Shown here: one piece after another, positions 16,436 through 25,536 of the stretch | How positions within the stretch are numbered: position 1 is the first letter of the stretch | Layout: each line of letters begins with the position of its first letter | Source of the DNA: Bacteroidales bacterium | GTDB lineage: Bacteria; Bacteroidota; Bacteroidia; Bacteroidales; TTA-H9 | DNA length: 64,000 bases | Assembly: GCA_030656615.1 (NCBI GenBank) | Contig: JAUSOY010000043.1 | Span: 1-64,000 of the forward strand | Direction: 5' to 3' | Program-made: the position numbers and the translations under genes | Notes under the pieces: generated by a model | What the model saw: only the letters and a program-made list of their open reading frames with translations | What the model was told of the DNA's origin: nothing | Database searches by the model: none

Positions 16436-17158
16436 TTAGTCGATACAAGGTTGAACAATCAGCGTATTTGAATTCATTTCAAATGCAGTAAGATTGCCAA
16501 AACCATTTTTGTTTTTTACATACACTCCATTATCAATATCGAAAAAAGTATAGGTATCCTTACGGATACAATGATCGATAAATTCATGGCTGACAGGAAC
16601 ATGTCCGTGAATAAGCCGGCGTCCACCCGTTTTTTTCAAATCCACCTCAAACTCACGACACCAAAGCATCGCATCACGATCCTCGAAAATATCTTCCTTA
16701 TCGAAATTAAATCCGGCATGCACAAGAATAAATTTTTCGAGAATAATATAATATTCCAGATTACGCATCCAGTCGATGTATTCAAATGGAATATGCGCAA
16801 GATTTTTTGTGCCGAAACTTTTCAGAGTTTCCTTGCCTCCCACGGCCAGCCATTCTGCTTTCTTACGGTTTTTCTGTTTAAAACCCAGGAAAGATTTGAG
16901 ATTTTGTTCGTCTTCCCATGCCTGAACCAGATAATCTTCATGATTCCCCTTAAGGAAACGCGCCTTTACCCCCGACTTTTTCATTTGCATCAGAAAGTCG
17001 ATAAGTCCTTTAGAATCGGGACCACGATCGATATAATCGCCCAGAAAATACAGTTCATCCTCTTTTGCCGGCCTGATTTGATCGAGCAAAGCCTTCAAAG
17101 TTTTAACATAACCATGTATATCGGGAATCACCCACTGTTTTGGCATCTTAATGGTCAT
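16436..17158 (-). CDS. PPP-family serine/threonine phosphatase
   Basis: A 240-residue metallophosphatase resembling bacterial PrpA/ApaH-like enzymes. The metal motifs appear in order: PDIHG (GDxHG with Pro for Gly, near residue 13), GDYIDRG and GNHED, then HAGF and GH-VPVSHE. These are the six usual ligand positions of PPP phosphatases. Protein phosphatase activity is more likely than dinucleotide cleavage because of the short length, but the substrate is unknown. Confidence 0.85.
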   Translation of the reverse strand: MTIKMPKQWVIPDIHGYVKTLKALLDQIRPAKEDELYFLGDYIDRGPDSKGLIDFLMQMKKSGVKARFLKGNHEDYLVQAWEDEQNLKSFLGFKQKNRKKAEWLAVGGKETLKSFGTKNLAHIPFEYIDWMRNLEYYIILEKFILVHAGFNFDKEDIFEDRDAMLWCREFEVDLKKTGGRRLIHGHVPVSHEFIDHCIRKDTYTFFDIDNGVYVKNKNGFGNLTAFEMNSNTLIVQPCID

Positions 17159-17255
17159 AAAAAACCGGTTTATGGATTCGAGAGAGCAATATATAAATTA
17201 TTCTCGTCTTATTAAGGTGTCGAATCTATAAACCGACCTGATTATTGAATTTTCT

Positions 17256-17999
17256 TTATTTCTTTCCCTGATTGGCCACCGCTGCCATCATTTTCTTGAT
17301 TTCTTCCTCATCGCCCAGAAAATAATCCTTCTGAAGGTTCAAATCATCGTCAAATTCGAACACATAAGGAATGCCGGTGGGAAGGTTAAGAGCAATAATG
17401 TCTTCTTCGCTCATATTTTTCAGATATTTGACAATTCCTCTCAGACTATTCCCGTGAGCAGCAACTAATACTTCGCCCACTTCGCGTAGCTTCTTTGAAA
17501 TTTCATTTTCCCAGAAAGGGAGTATCCGATCGATGGTATCCTTTAAAGATTCCGTAAGAGGGACATCATTGGTTGAAAGTGCCGCGTATCGTGGATCGAT
17601 GCGTGGATTCCGGGAGTCATCATCTGATAATGGAACCGGGGCAACATCATACGAACGACGCCAGATATGGACCTGTTCATCACCATACTTTGCAGCTGTT
17701 TCCGACTTATTCAGTCCCTGCAGATTACCATAATGCTTTTCGTTGAGGCGCCAGGTTTTGATTTCAGGAATCCACATTAAATCCATTTCTTCAAGGGTCA
17801 TCCATAAGGTTTTGATGGCCCTTTTCAGATAGGAAGTATACGCAATTTTAAAATTAAAACCATTCTCCTTCAATATCTTACCGGCTTGAACAGCTTCTAT
17901 GCGGCCTCTATCCGATAAATCAACATCGGTCCATCCGGTAAAACGGTTTTCCTTATTCCATTCGCTTTCTCCATGGCGGAGTAATACTAGTCTTAACAT
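17256..17999 (-). CDS. gpmA: 2,3-bisphosphoglycerate-dependent phosphoglycerate mutase
   Basis: Glycolytic interconversion of 3- and 2-phosphoglycerate. [18 protein letters not shown] contains the phosphorylated His; [22 protein letters not shown] and [15 protein letters not shown] carry the second His and the substrate pocket. The length of 247 residues is typical. The gene stands alone, with a promoter element 27 bases upstream. Confidence 0.96.
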   Translation of the reverse strand: MLRLVLLRHGESEWNKENRFTGWTDVDLSDRGRIEAVQAGKILKENGFNFKIAYTSYLKRAIKTLWMTLEEMDLMWIPEIKTWRLNEKHYGNLQGLNKSETAAKYGDEQVHIWRRSYDVAPVPLSDDDSRNPRIDPRYAALSTNDVPLTESLKDTIDRILPFWENEISKKLREVGEVLVAAHGNSLRGIVKYLKNMSEEDIIALNLPTGIPYVFEFDDDLNLQKDYFLGDEEEIKKMMAAVANQGKK

Positions 18000-18026
18000 A
18001 TCGTCGAGTTTTTTAATTCAGAACCA

Positions 18027-18034
18027 CAAAATTA
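18027..18034 (-). promoter_or_regulatory. -7 element of gpmA
   Basis: TAATTTTG on the minus strand, 27 bases before the ATG. Confidence 0.5.
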
Positions 18035-18274
18035 CGAAAAGGGCGGGAGATTTATAAAAATTAATGATTCCGCTACAAAGCCTCTTTTAATCAATCAGAT
18101 TTGAAAAATTCGATACGAATTAATGATTTTTGATTTCTGAAAATTGCATAAATACCAGGCATAGATTAGCAAATCACATCTCGCACAAATCGAGATATCT
18201 AAATAATTGATTACTTTTACTACTTGAAAGATACCCTACTAAAATCATCGAAAAAAATTCAAATTATTAGCCCC

Positions 18275-19174
18275 ATGAAAAAACTATGGATTATTCTACT
18301 GCTGCTATTTCCATTACAATGGGTAATGGCCCAAAATCTTCAGCCCTATGTTTTGGGTTTTGAAACCACTGAAAATCTGAGTGTTATTGCGCAGAAAATT
18401 CAATCAAACCTGGAACAAAACGATATCAGTGTATTGGGTCAGTATCAACCAGCCAACGACAAAAACCGTTGGATTATCATTTTCGGTTCGCCCGAGCTTG
18501 AAGCTGCCGTGAAAAAAGTAGGTGGTTTAAGCGGATTTGCCGCAGCATTACGCATCGCCATTACCCAAGAAGGTGGTAAAACACTTGTTTCGTACACCAA
18601 TCCAGCTTATTGGGGAAATGCATATTTTCGGAATGATTATGACAAAGTATCCGCCTATTACAACACACTGACCGACCATTTAGAAAATGCATTGAAAGCA
18701 TCCGGTACATATATTGGCAGACCTTTCGGTTCAAAAAAAGGACTCGAAGTAAAAGAATTAAGGAAATATCATTACATGTTTGGTATGCCCTATTTTGATG
18801 ATAATATCGAACTTGGCGAATTTTCAAGCTATGCTTCAACACTGGCAAAAATAGAATCAAACATTGCGAAAGGGGTTTCCAGTGTCAAAATGGTTTATAA
18901 AGTAAGCATACCGGGTAAAGAATTAACCTTATATGGTTTTGGCCTTTCCGGTGAAAAAGGAGAGAGTAAATTCATGCCAATCATCGATATCAACAATCCA
19001 AAACATACTGCTTTCCTGCCATACGAAATTCTTGTTATGGGAAATAAAGCCTATATGCTGCACGGGCGTTTTCGCATTGCCCTCTCTTTTCCTGATCTTA
19101 CCATGGGAACCTTTAGTAAAATCATGTCTACACCCGGTGATATTGAAGACCTACTGGAACAGGTCGTAAAATAA
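18275..19174 (+). CDS. secreted protein of unknown function, weak DUF302 resemblance
   Basis: A 299-residue protein with a clear signal peptide (cleavage near WVMAQ-N, residue 20) and no lipobox. The first half resembles DUF302-type domains: a helix that could bury one face (VIAQKIQSNLEQNDISVLG), then GFAAALRIAITQEGGKTLVSYTNP. The second half contains YHYMFGMPYFDDNIELGEFSSYASTL and a C-terminal strand-rich part (FRIALSFPDLTMGTF). No known family is certain. The ATG at 18275 is chosen since an upstream TTG frame lacks a signal peptide at its N-terminus. It is monocistronic with its own terminator. Confidence 0.72.
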   Translation: MKKLWIILLLLFPLQWVMAQNLQPYVLGFETTENLSVIAQKIQSNLEQNDISVLGQYQPANDKNRWIIIFGSPELEAAVKKVGGLSGFAAALRIAITQEGGKTLVSYTNPAYWGNAYFRNDYDKVSAYYNTLTDHLENALKASGTYIGRPFGSKKGLEVKELRKYHYMFGMPYFDDNIELGEFSSYASTLAKIESNIAKGVSSVKMVYKVSIPGKELTLYGFGLSGEKGESKFMPIIDINNPKHTAFLPYEILVMGNKAYMLHGRFRIALSFPDLTMGTFSKIMSTPGDIEDLLEQVVK

Positions 19175-19198
19175 TATTTTTGATGAACAAATAGTCTG

Positions 19199-19230
19199 AG
19201 GCTCTGATGCATAAACATTGGGGCCTTTTT
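19199..19230 (+). terminator. terminator after secreted protein gene
   Basis: Hairpin AGGCTCTGATG-CATAAA-CATTGGGGCCT, fully paired if G:T pairs are allowed, followed by TTTTT. Confidence 0.65.
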
Positions 19231-19502
19231 ATTCAGGCTTCATAATTATTCATTAAGAAATTCGAATTTGTCATCAAATGGATTTTAGTAATACTCTTCC
19301 TGCCAAATTTGATACAAAGAAGCACAAGCATCTGGTAAAGAGATTATTTAACAAATTCATACGCTTGTTTCGAGGCAATTAGCACATAATGATTTTATGG
19401 CTTTCTAAATGCATGGATGCACTCCTTCGAAGGTCATCGGCAAGTATTTATTTTAAGTAACTTCGCCACCGGAATCTGCACATTTCAGACCGTAATATTT
19501 CT

Positions 19503-22500
19503 ATGAAAAAATTTCATATTTTCAACAACATTACCGGATGGGCCGTATTTATCGTTGCTGCCCTGGTATATATTTTAACTTCTGAACCCACCGTTAGTTT
19601 ATGGGACTGTGGTGAATACATAAGTACTGCATTTAAACTGCAAGTTGGTCATCCGCCAGGAGCACCACTTTTTCAGATCATCGGACGTATTTTCAGTTTA
19701 TTTGCCATGGGTGATACACAGCAGGTAGCACGTATGATTAATACAATGTCAGCATTAGCCAGTGCATTCACGATTTTATTTTTGTTCTGGAGTATTTCCA
19801 TGCTTGCCCGAAAAGCCTATTCGCATCAAAAAGAATTAAAGTCTTCGGATACCTTTATAATATTATCTGCTTCAGCCATTGGTTCTCTGGCATTTATGTT
19901 TACCGATTCCTTCTGGTTTTCAGCAGTAGAAGGCGAAGTATACGCCATGTCGGCCTGTTTTACAGCGATGGTTTTCTGGGCTATTTTAAAATGGGATTTG
20001 GATGCTGATAAACCCCATGCCGATCGCTGGCTAATTCTTATCGCATATCTTATCGGTCTTTCAATTGGGGTTCACTTATTAAATTTGTTGGCTATTCCTG
20101 CCATCGCTTTGGTATACTATTTTAAAAAATACGAAGGCAAAAAACCCATTGGAATAGTATTCGCCTTAGGGATTTCCATAATAATTCTTGCATTTATCAT
20201 GTACGGCATCATTCCTGAAACACTCAGCCTTTTTGCCCGTGCCGAATTATTATTGGTTAACAGCCTTGGGCTTCCTTTTAATTCGGGAAGTATTTTACTG
20301 GCCTTACTCATTATTACATTTCTTGTTTTTGGTATTCGCTATAGCATTAACAATTCAAAAATTAATACAACTTTAGCTCTTTCAGGAGGTGGAGGTATTG
20401 CATTAATATTCCTTTTGAATGCTTCAGGATTTACAAGTGTATTTATACGGCTCGTCATTCTTTCAGGGATAGTTTATATGGTCTTTCGCTTTCGACATAG
20501 GCGGGTCGCTCTGAATACGGTTATACTTTCACTTACATTCATTCTGATAGGTTATTCTTCGTTTCTGATGCTTGTAATCCGTGCAAATGCCGGAACTCCC
20601 ATCAATGAGAATAAACCATCCAACGCCATTTCACTCCTCTCTTATCTCAATCGCGAACAATACGGTGACTGGCCATTATTATACGGTCCTAACTACAATA
20701 CAGAGATTTCATCCTACAAGGATGGAAACCCGGTATATTCGATGGACAAGGAAAGTGGTCGCTATATTATTACCGATAAGCGAACAGCAACTATTCCCGT
20801 ATATAATAGTTCCCAATCAACACTTTTTCCCAGGATGTGGGAAAATATGCAGCCTAATCATGCCGAAGAATATAAAGCCTGGGCAGGTATTGAAGATCCG
20901 GAAGGGAGAAAAACTCCAAGTTTTGGCGATAACTTACGCTATATGATTAATTATCAGGTAGTACACATGTACTATCGGTATTTTATGTGGAATTTTGCCG
21001 GCCGTCAAAACGATGCCCAAGGACGATACGACAAGGCAGATGGTAACTGGATTTGTGGAATACCTTTTATCGATAACGCTCTTATTGGAAATCAATCCCT
21101 GCTTCCTGCTCATAAAAAAACTGCTGCCCGTAACACTTATTACCTGCTGCCTTTATTGCTCGGACTAGCCGGTATGGCATGGCAATACCGGAAATCACGC
21201 CATGGTTTTTACGTCGTACTTGCCATGTTTCTGATGACCGGACTGGCGATTGTTTTTTATCTGAATCAGTACAGTCCTCAGCCCCGTGAACGCGATTATG
21301 CGTATGCTGTTTCGTTTATGGCTTTTGGTATGTGGATAGGCCTTGGCGTTCTTTGGATAGCAGAAATGCTGAGAAAAATTCATCCAAAAGTTCCAGCAAC
21401 GGTGCTGGCATTAATTTTATCGTCCAGCGTGCCAATAATTCTGGGTGCGCAAAATTGGGACGACCATAACCGATCAGGACGCTATACGGCCTTGCAATCG
21501 GCCAAAGCCTATCTCGATAGCTGTGCACCCAATGCCATTTTATTTACCATCGGCGACAATGACACCTTCCCCTTATGGTATGCTCAGGAAGTTGAAGGAT
21601 ACCGCACAGATGTCAGAGTTTGCAATGTAAGCCTGTTGGGAATGGATTGGTATATCGACCAAATGAAGACCCGGGTTTATGACTCCCCACCCCTGCCTAT
21701 CTCCCTCGAAAATAAGGATTATCGTCAGGGAACCCGTGATGTGGTTTACCTCATCGAATCTTCCGAAAATCAAAAAGCCATTTCTCTTAAAACCCTCTTC
21801 CGGTTAATAAAGGAGGATGAAAAAGTATTAAAATATCATTCCGACTATGGCGAATTGGATTATTTTCCGACAAAAAGCTTCACGCTGGATGTTGATACAA
21901 CACTCGCTATCCTGAACGGATTCATTCCTTTAAAAAACCGGCATTTGATCGAATCGCAAATACGATGGAAAACAAAATCCAACGCACTTTCAAAAAGCGA
22001 TCTGGCTATTTTGGATATCATTGCTCATTTTAACTGGGAACGCCCTATTTATTTTGCTTCCTCGGGTGGTGATGAAAATACATTGGGTCTAGGCGATTAT
22101 CTTCGAATGGAAGGCATGGCATACCGTCTTGTTCCATACAAGGTCAAAAGTGATGACAAATCAAAGCTTTCATTCGATACAGATATTATGTATTCGTTCC
22201 TCATGGATAAATTCAATGTTTCCATGAACGACAAACAAGTATTTTATGGAGATGACAATGTACGAATGATATCAAATTACCGTAATCTCTTCGCAACTCT
22301 GGCAGAGGCTTTGTTATCCGAGGGCCAGGAAGAAAAAGCCATAAAGGTATGCGACAAGGCTATGGATTTATATCCGGCCGAAACGGTCGGTATGAATTAT
22401 TTCATTATCCCAATAGCGGGTATTTATTTGCAAACAACGGCAGCGGGAAAAGGAATAGAACTTCTCAAGCAAAAAACCAGAATACTCGATCTGGACCTCA

Positions 22501-22694
22501 ACTATTATATGAGCATGGAAGGGCGATTTTCGGATGCCAGTGATTTTGAAAAACGACAAGCTCTCGCCATTCTTAATCATATGATGGAAGTTGCAGAAAA
22601 TGCGCAACAACCTGAACTCCAAAAGTATATTGAGGAAGTGTTTTCGAAATACTATCAAAGGTATTTAAACAAAGCATCATACACCAATCCTTAG
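19503..22694 (+). CDS. DUF2723 membrane protein (GT117-type glycosyltransferase)
   Basis: A 1063-residue integral membrane protein. The N-terminus carries the DUF2723 signature: SEPTVSLWDCGEYISTAFKLQVGHPPGAPLFQ, whose acidic residue in the first loop resembles the catalytic site of PMT-type, polyprenyl-sugar-using transferases. About a dozen hydrophobic segments fill residues 10-650. A soluble part with RERDYAYAVSFMAFGMWIG, GDNDTFPLWYAQEVEGYR and RPIYFAS follows. The family is listed as GT117 and is nearly universal in Bacteroidota; protein or lipid glycosylation is expected, but the acceptor is not known. A polysaccharide deacetylase gene follows 14 bases later. Confidence 0.88.
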   Translation: MKKFHIFNNITGWAVFIVAALVYILTSEPTVSLWDCGEYISTAFKLQVGHPPGAPLFQIIGRIFSLFAMGDTQQVARMINTMSALASAFTILFLFWSISMLARKAYSHQKELKSSDTFIILSASAIGSLAFMFTDSFWFSAVEGEVYAMSACFTAMVFWAILKWDLDADKPHADRWLILIAYLIGLSIGVHLLNLLAIPAIALVYYFKKYEGKKPIGIVFALGISIIILAFIMYGIIPETLSLFARAELLLVNSLGLPFNSGSILLALLIITFLVFGIRYSINNSKINTTLALSGGGGIALIFLLNASGFTSVFIRLVILSGIVYMVFRFRHRRVALNTVILSLTFILIGYSSFLMLVIRANAGTPINENKPSNAISLLSYLNREQYGDWPLLYGPNYNTEISSYKDGNPVYSMDKESGRYIITDKRTATIPVYNSSQSTLFPRMWENMQPNHAEEYKAWAGIEDPEGRKTPSFGDNLRYMINYQVVHMYYRYFMWNFAGRQNDAQGRYDKADGNWICGIPFIDNALIGNQSLLPAHKKTAARNTYYLLPLLLGLAGMAWQYRKSRHGFYVVLAMFLMTGLAIVFYLNQYSPQPRERDYAYAVSFMAFGMWIGLGVLWIAEMLRKIHPKVPATVLALILSSSVPIILGAQNWDDHNRSGRYTALQSAKAYLDSCAPNAILFTIGDNDTFPLWYAQEVEGYRTDVRVCNVSLLGMDWYIDQMKTRVYDSPPLPISLENKDYRQGTRDVVYLIESSENQKAISLKTLFRLIKEDEKVLKYHSDYGELDYFPTKSFTLDVDTTLAILNGFIPLKNRHLIESQIRWKTKSNALSKSDLAILDIIAHFNWERPIYFASSGGDENTLGLGDYLRMEGMAYRLVPYKVKSDDKSKLSFDTDIMYSFLMDKFNVSMNDKQVFYGDDNVRMISNYRNLFATLAEALLSEGQEEKAIKVCDKAMDLYPAETVGMNYFIIPIAGIYLQTTAAGKGIELLKQKTRILDLDLNYYMSMEGRFSDASDFEKRQALAILNHMMEVAENAQQPELQKYIEEVFSKYYQRYLNKASYTNP

Positions 22695-22708
22695 AATACT
22701 CCTTGCGT

Positions 22709-23317
22709 ATGTACAGAATGCCCTTCATCATCGAAAAACTATGGAATAAGAAGATCTTTTTCAAAGGCACATCCAATGAAAAAACATTATACCTCAGTTT
22801 TGATGATGGGCCACATCCTGACATCACCCGGCAGGTTTTAGAAATTCTCAGCGAATATCAGGCAAAAGCCACTTTTTTCTGTATAGGCAGCAATATGGAG
22901 AAATATCCTTTAGCCTTTCAGGAAATTATAAAAAATGGACACCGCATAGGCAATCATAGTATGACACACCTGGATGGATGGAAAACTCCATTAAAAACCT
23001 ATCTCGACGATATTAATGAGTGTGATAAGCTCATTGGTTCAAACCTGTTCCGTCCGCCATATGGCCGAATTCACCCATTAAGTATCGGGCCTCTTCGCAG
23101 AAAATATCAAATCGTATTATGGAGTCTTTTAAGCCGTGATTTTGATATAAACATTCAAGCTGAAGAATGCACAAAACAAACATTGAAAAATGTAAAAAAT
23201 GGTGATGTCATCGTTTTTCATGATAGTGAGAAGGCTTTACCACGTTTACTCCATTGCCTTCCTGCCCTTTTAAAAACATACACCGATAAAGGATTCGAAT
23301 TCCGTAGTCTTCCATAA
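22709..23317 (+). CDS. polysaccharide deacetylase (NodB/CE4)
   Basis: A 202-residue CE4 esterase with no signal peptide; it removes N-acetyl groups from peptidoglycan or another glycan. SFDDGPHPDITRQVLEIL supplies the catalytic base and the first metal Asp; GHRIGNHSMTHL supplies the HxxxH metal pair; FRPPYG and LWSLLSRDFD and VIVFHDS complete the motifs. The ATG at 22709 is preferred to a TTG at 22703. It is likely co-transcribed with the DUF2723 gene. Confidence 0.9.
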   Translation: MYRMPFIIEKLWNKKIFFKGTSNEKTLYLSFDDGPHPDITRQVLEILSEYQAKATFFCIGSNMEKYPLAFQEIIKNGHRIGNHSMTHLDGWKTPLKTYLDDINECDKLIGSNLFRPPYGRIHPLSIGPLRRKYQIVLWSLLSRDFDINIQAEECTKQTLKNVKNGDVIVFHDSEKALPRLLHCLPALLKTYTDKGFEFRSLP

Positions 23318-23405
23318 AAAATTGTATTCTGATACGGAATAAATTAATTTCGATGCCAAATTCAACCCATGACTATTAAAAGAATATTGATTAAAACATA
23401 TTAGC

Positions 23406-25100
23406 GTGAAACTCTTTGTCCGATACCGTAAATTCATTTCTTTGATACTCATCGGGTCGATTGCTCTGGTGTCTCATAGATGTGCCAATCCGGTAATGCC
23501 ACAGGGAGGCCCAAAGGACTCTACCCCTCCAGAAATTATTGAAGAAAAGCCTGTTAATGGCAGTGTGAATTTTGATGAAAAAAGTATAGAAATACGTTTC
23601 AATGAATATGTAAAACTGAGCGAACCCGGGAAAAACATTCTGGTATCACCGCCCATGAAAAAACAGCCGGAATACAAAATCCGGCATAAAAGTGTTATCA
23701 TCGATTTTGAAGATACCTTGCGGCAGGAGACAACATATAAGATTTCTTTCGGGAAGGCTATTGTTGACATCACAGAGGGTAATCCTGCCAAGGAAGCAGA
23801 ATATGTTTTTTCAACGGGAATCGTTATTGATAGCATGTCTCTGAAAGGACAGATAAAAAACGCATTTGATTTGAAACCCTCAGAGGATATCATGGTCATG
23901 CTTTATCCGACCGATTCAGTTTTGCGATTATCTGATTCGGTACCGTATAAGGAAACACCGTACTACATTGCACGAACAGATAAATCTGGGAATTTTAATT
24001 TTAGTCATCTTCGTAATACTCCGTATATCCTTTTTGCACTTAAAGACCAGAATGCAAATTTTCTGTTTGATATTATTTCAGAAGAAATCGCTTTCGCTGA
24101 CTCACTCATCAGGCCATGGTACAAGCCCGTTAAGATTGACACGACCGCATCTGCCCTGCCCGATATTCCTTCTGTATCGCATCAGCTTCTCCTATTTAAA
24201 GAAGTGGATACAACTCAAAGAATCGTAAAAAGAGAAAACCCAACGGATGGCCAATTATTTTTCGTATTTCAACGACCTGTTATACAAGATAATATCAAAA
24301 TTTTAGAAGAGCATACCGGAGATTTCAAAATGCTTAAAGAATGGGGTAGGAACTATGACACACTGAAATTATGGGTAAACCATCCGGAAGTTGATACCAT
24401 CGCATTTACGTGGAGTGTTTTATCTACCAAAACTGACACGGTTCAAATGACCTTTAAAGGCAATAAACAAAAAAATCTGAAGGTTAAAAAAGCCTTGCTT
24501 GATTTTAACTGCGGAACCGATGCTCAGTTAAATCATTTCAATCCATTCAGAATGTTTTTCAACCGTCCGGTAACCGCCTGGAATACCGATTCTCTTAAAC
24601 TATTTGAAAATTCAGACACTATATATGTCAAATTCAGGCAAGCCGATAGCCTTGGCAAGGTTTTTAACATTCAACATTCCCTTAAACCTGGCGCCACCTA
24701 CGAATTACAAGCAGATTCAGCCTCTTTCACAGATTTTATGGGAGAATCGAACTTCGCACGAAAGATAGCCTTTAAAACAAAGGCAGCAGATGCTTATGGC
24801 ACCCTTATTTTGAATCTGAAAACTTCAGAAATTTCACATCCATTTATTATCCAACTTCTGGACGAAAAGGAGAAAGTTTTTAAGCAGTTTTCTTTCACAG
24901 GGGATTATACTTTCAAGAGCAGTCCCATGCTTCCAACAAAATTCACGGTTAAGGCCATATTCGACACAAATAACAATGGTCAATGGGATACTGGCAAATA
25001 CCTGCAAAATATTCAACCCGAAAAAGTAATTTTTTACAATAAAACACTGGAAATAAGGGCCAACTGGGATTTAGAAGAAGAATGGAGTATTAAGCCATAA
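23406..25100 (+). CDS. Ig-like (Big_5/SbsA) domain lipoprotein
   Basis: A 564-residue envelope protein with a GTG start. The signal ends at SHRCAN, so Cys27 is probably lipidated. Next comes the family motif PxGGPKDSTPPEIIEEKPVNGS and an N-terminal Ig-like domain with the pattern FDEKSIEIRFNEYVKLSEPGKNILVSPP (residues about 55-140). A carboxypeptidase-regulatory-like segment follows (LKGQIKNAF, YIARTDKSGNFNFSHLRNTPYILFALKD). DTNNNGQWDTGKYL near the end is a calcium-binding-like DxNxNGxxD loop. Structural or surface role; no enzyme residues are seen. Confidence 0.83.
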   Translation: MKLFVRYRKFISLILIGSIALVSHRCANPVMPQGGPKDSTPPEIIEEKPVNGSVNFDEKSIEIRFNEYVKLSEPGKNILVSPPMKKQPEYKIRHKSVIIDFEDTLRQETTYKISFGKAIVDITEGNPAKEAEYVFSTGIVIDSMSLKGQIKNAFDLKPSEDIMVMLYPTDSVLRLSDSVPYKETPYYIARTDKSGNFNFSHLRNTPYILFALKDQNANFLFDIISEEIAFADSLIRPWYKPVKIDTTASALPDIPSVSHQLLLFKEVDTTQRIVKRENPTDGQLFFVFQRPVIQDNIKILEEHTGDFKMLKEWGRNYDTLKLWVNHPEVDTIAFTWSVLSTKTDTVQMTFKGNKQKNLKVKKALLDFNCGTDAQLNHFNPFRMFFNRPVTAWNTDSLKLFENSDTIYVKFRQADSLGKVFNIQHSLKPGATYELQADSASFTDFMGESNFARKIAFKTKAADAYGTLILNLKTSEISHPFIIQLLDEKEKVFKQFSFTGDYTFKSSPMLPTKFTVKAIFDTNNNGQWDTGKYLQNIQPEKVIFYNKTLEIRANWDLEEEWSIKP

Positions 25101-25103
25101 AAA

Positions 25104-25142
25104 AATTCCCCCTCGTATTTTATTGAAATACGAGGGGGAATT
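25104..25142 (-). terminator. 17-bp hairpin between convergent genes
   Basis: Perfect 17-base arms AATTCCCCCTCGTATTT/AAATACGAGGGGGAATT with a 5-base loop. The T run is on the minus strand side, so it mainly ends the ArsR gene; it may also stop plus-strand transcripts from 23406. Confidence 0.8.
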
Positions 25143-25160
25143 CTCAAGAAAATTATGATC

Positions 25161-25460
25161 TTAATCTTCGTTACATTTATCGAGACACTCGATAATGGTG
25201 TTCAAGGTTTTGTTCTTCAATGAGTAGAAAATTTTCTTTCCTTCTCTTTTTGAAGTCAAAACGCCTTTGGTTTTCAGAATATTAAGGTGGTGAGAAGCAG
25301 CGGCTTGTTCAATGCTCAAGCGTTCGTAAATCTCGGTCACACTCATTTTTGCAGTGTCGTTCAGCATTTCGATAATAGCTATCCTCATAGGATGAGCAAT
25401 CGCACGCATTTTGCTGGCAGCGTTTTCTAATTTGGATATTTCCAGTTTTATTTTAGCCAT
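25161..25460 (-). CDS. ArsR-family winged-helix regulator
   Basis: A 99-residue DNA-binding repressor-type protein. The core is MRAIAHPMRIAIIEML, then the recognition helix region IEQAAASHHLNILKTKGVL and the wing SKREGKKIFYSL. The metal box ELCVCD of ArsR is absent. The C-terminus ends in ECLDKCNED, with two Cys four residues apart that could sense redox state or metal. The target is unknown; no resistance genes are adjacent. Promoter 17 bases upstream. Confidence 0.9.
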   Translation of the reverse strand: MAKIKLEISKLENAASKMRAIAHPMRIAIIEMLNDTAKMSVTEIYERLSIEQAAASHHLNILKTKGVLTSKREGKKIFYSLKNKTLNTIIECLDKCNED

Positions 25461-25477
25461 AGTACTTAATTTGGGTA

Positions 25478-25485
25478 CAAAAATA
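25478..25485 (-). promoter_or_regulatory. -7 element of the ArsR gene
   Basis: TATTTTTG on the minus strand, 17 bases before the ATG. Confidence 0.5.
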
Positions 25486-25536
25486 ATTCATTTGGTTATT
25501 TTGAGCAAATAAATATGTAAATATATAACCCAATTA

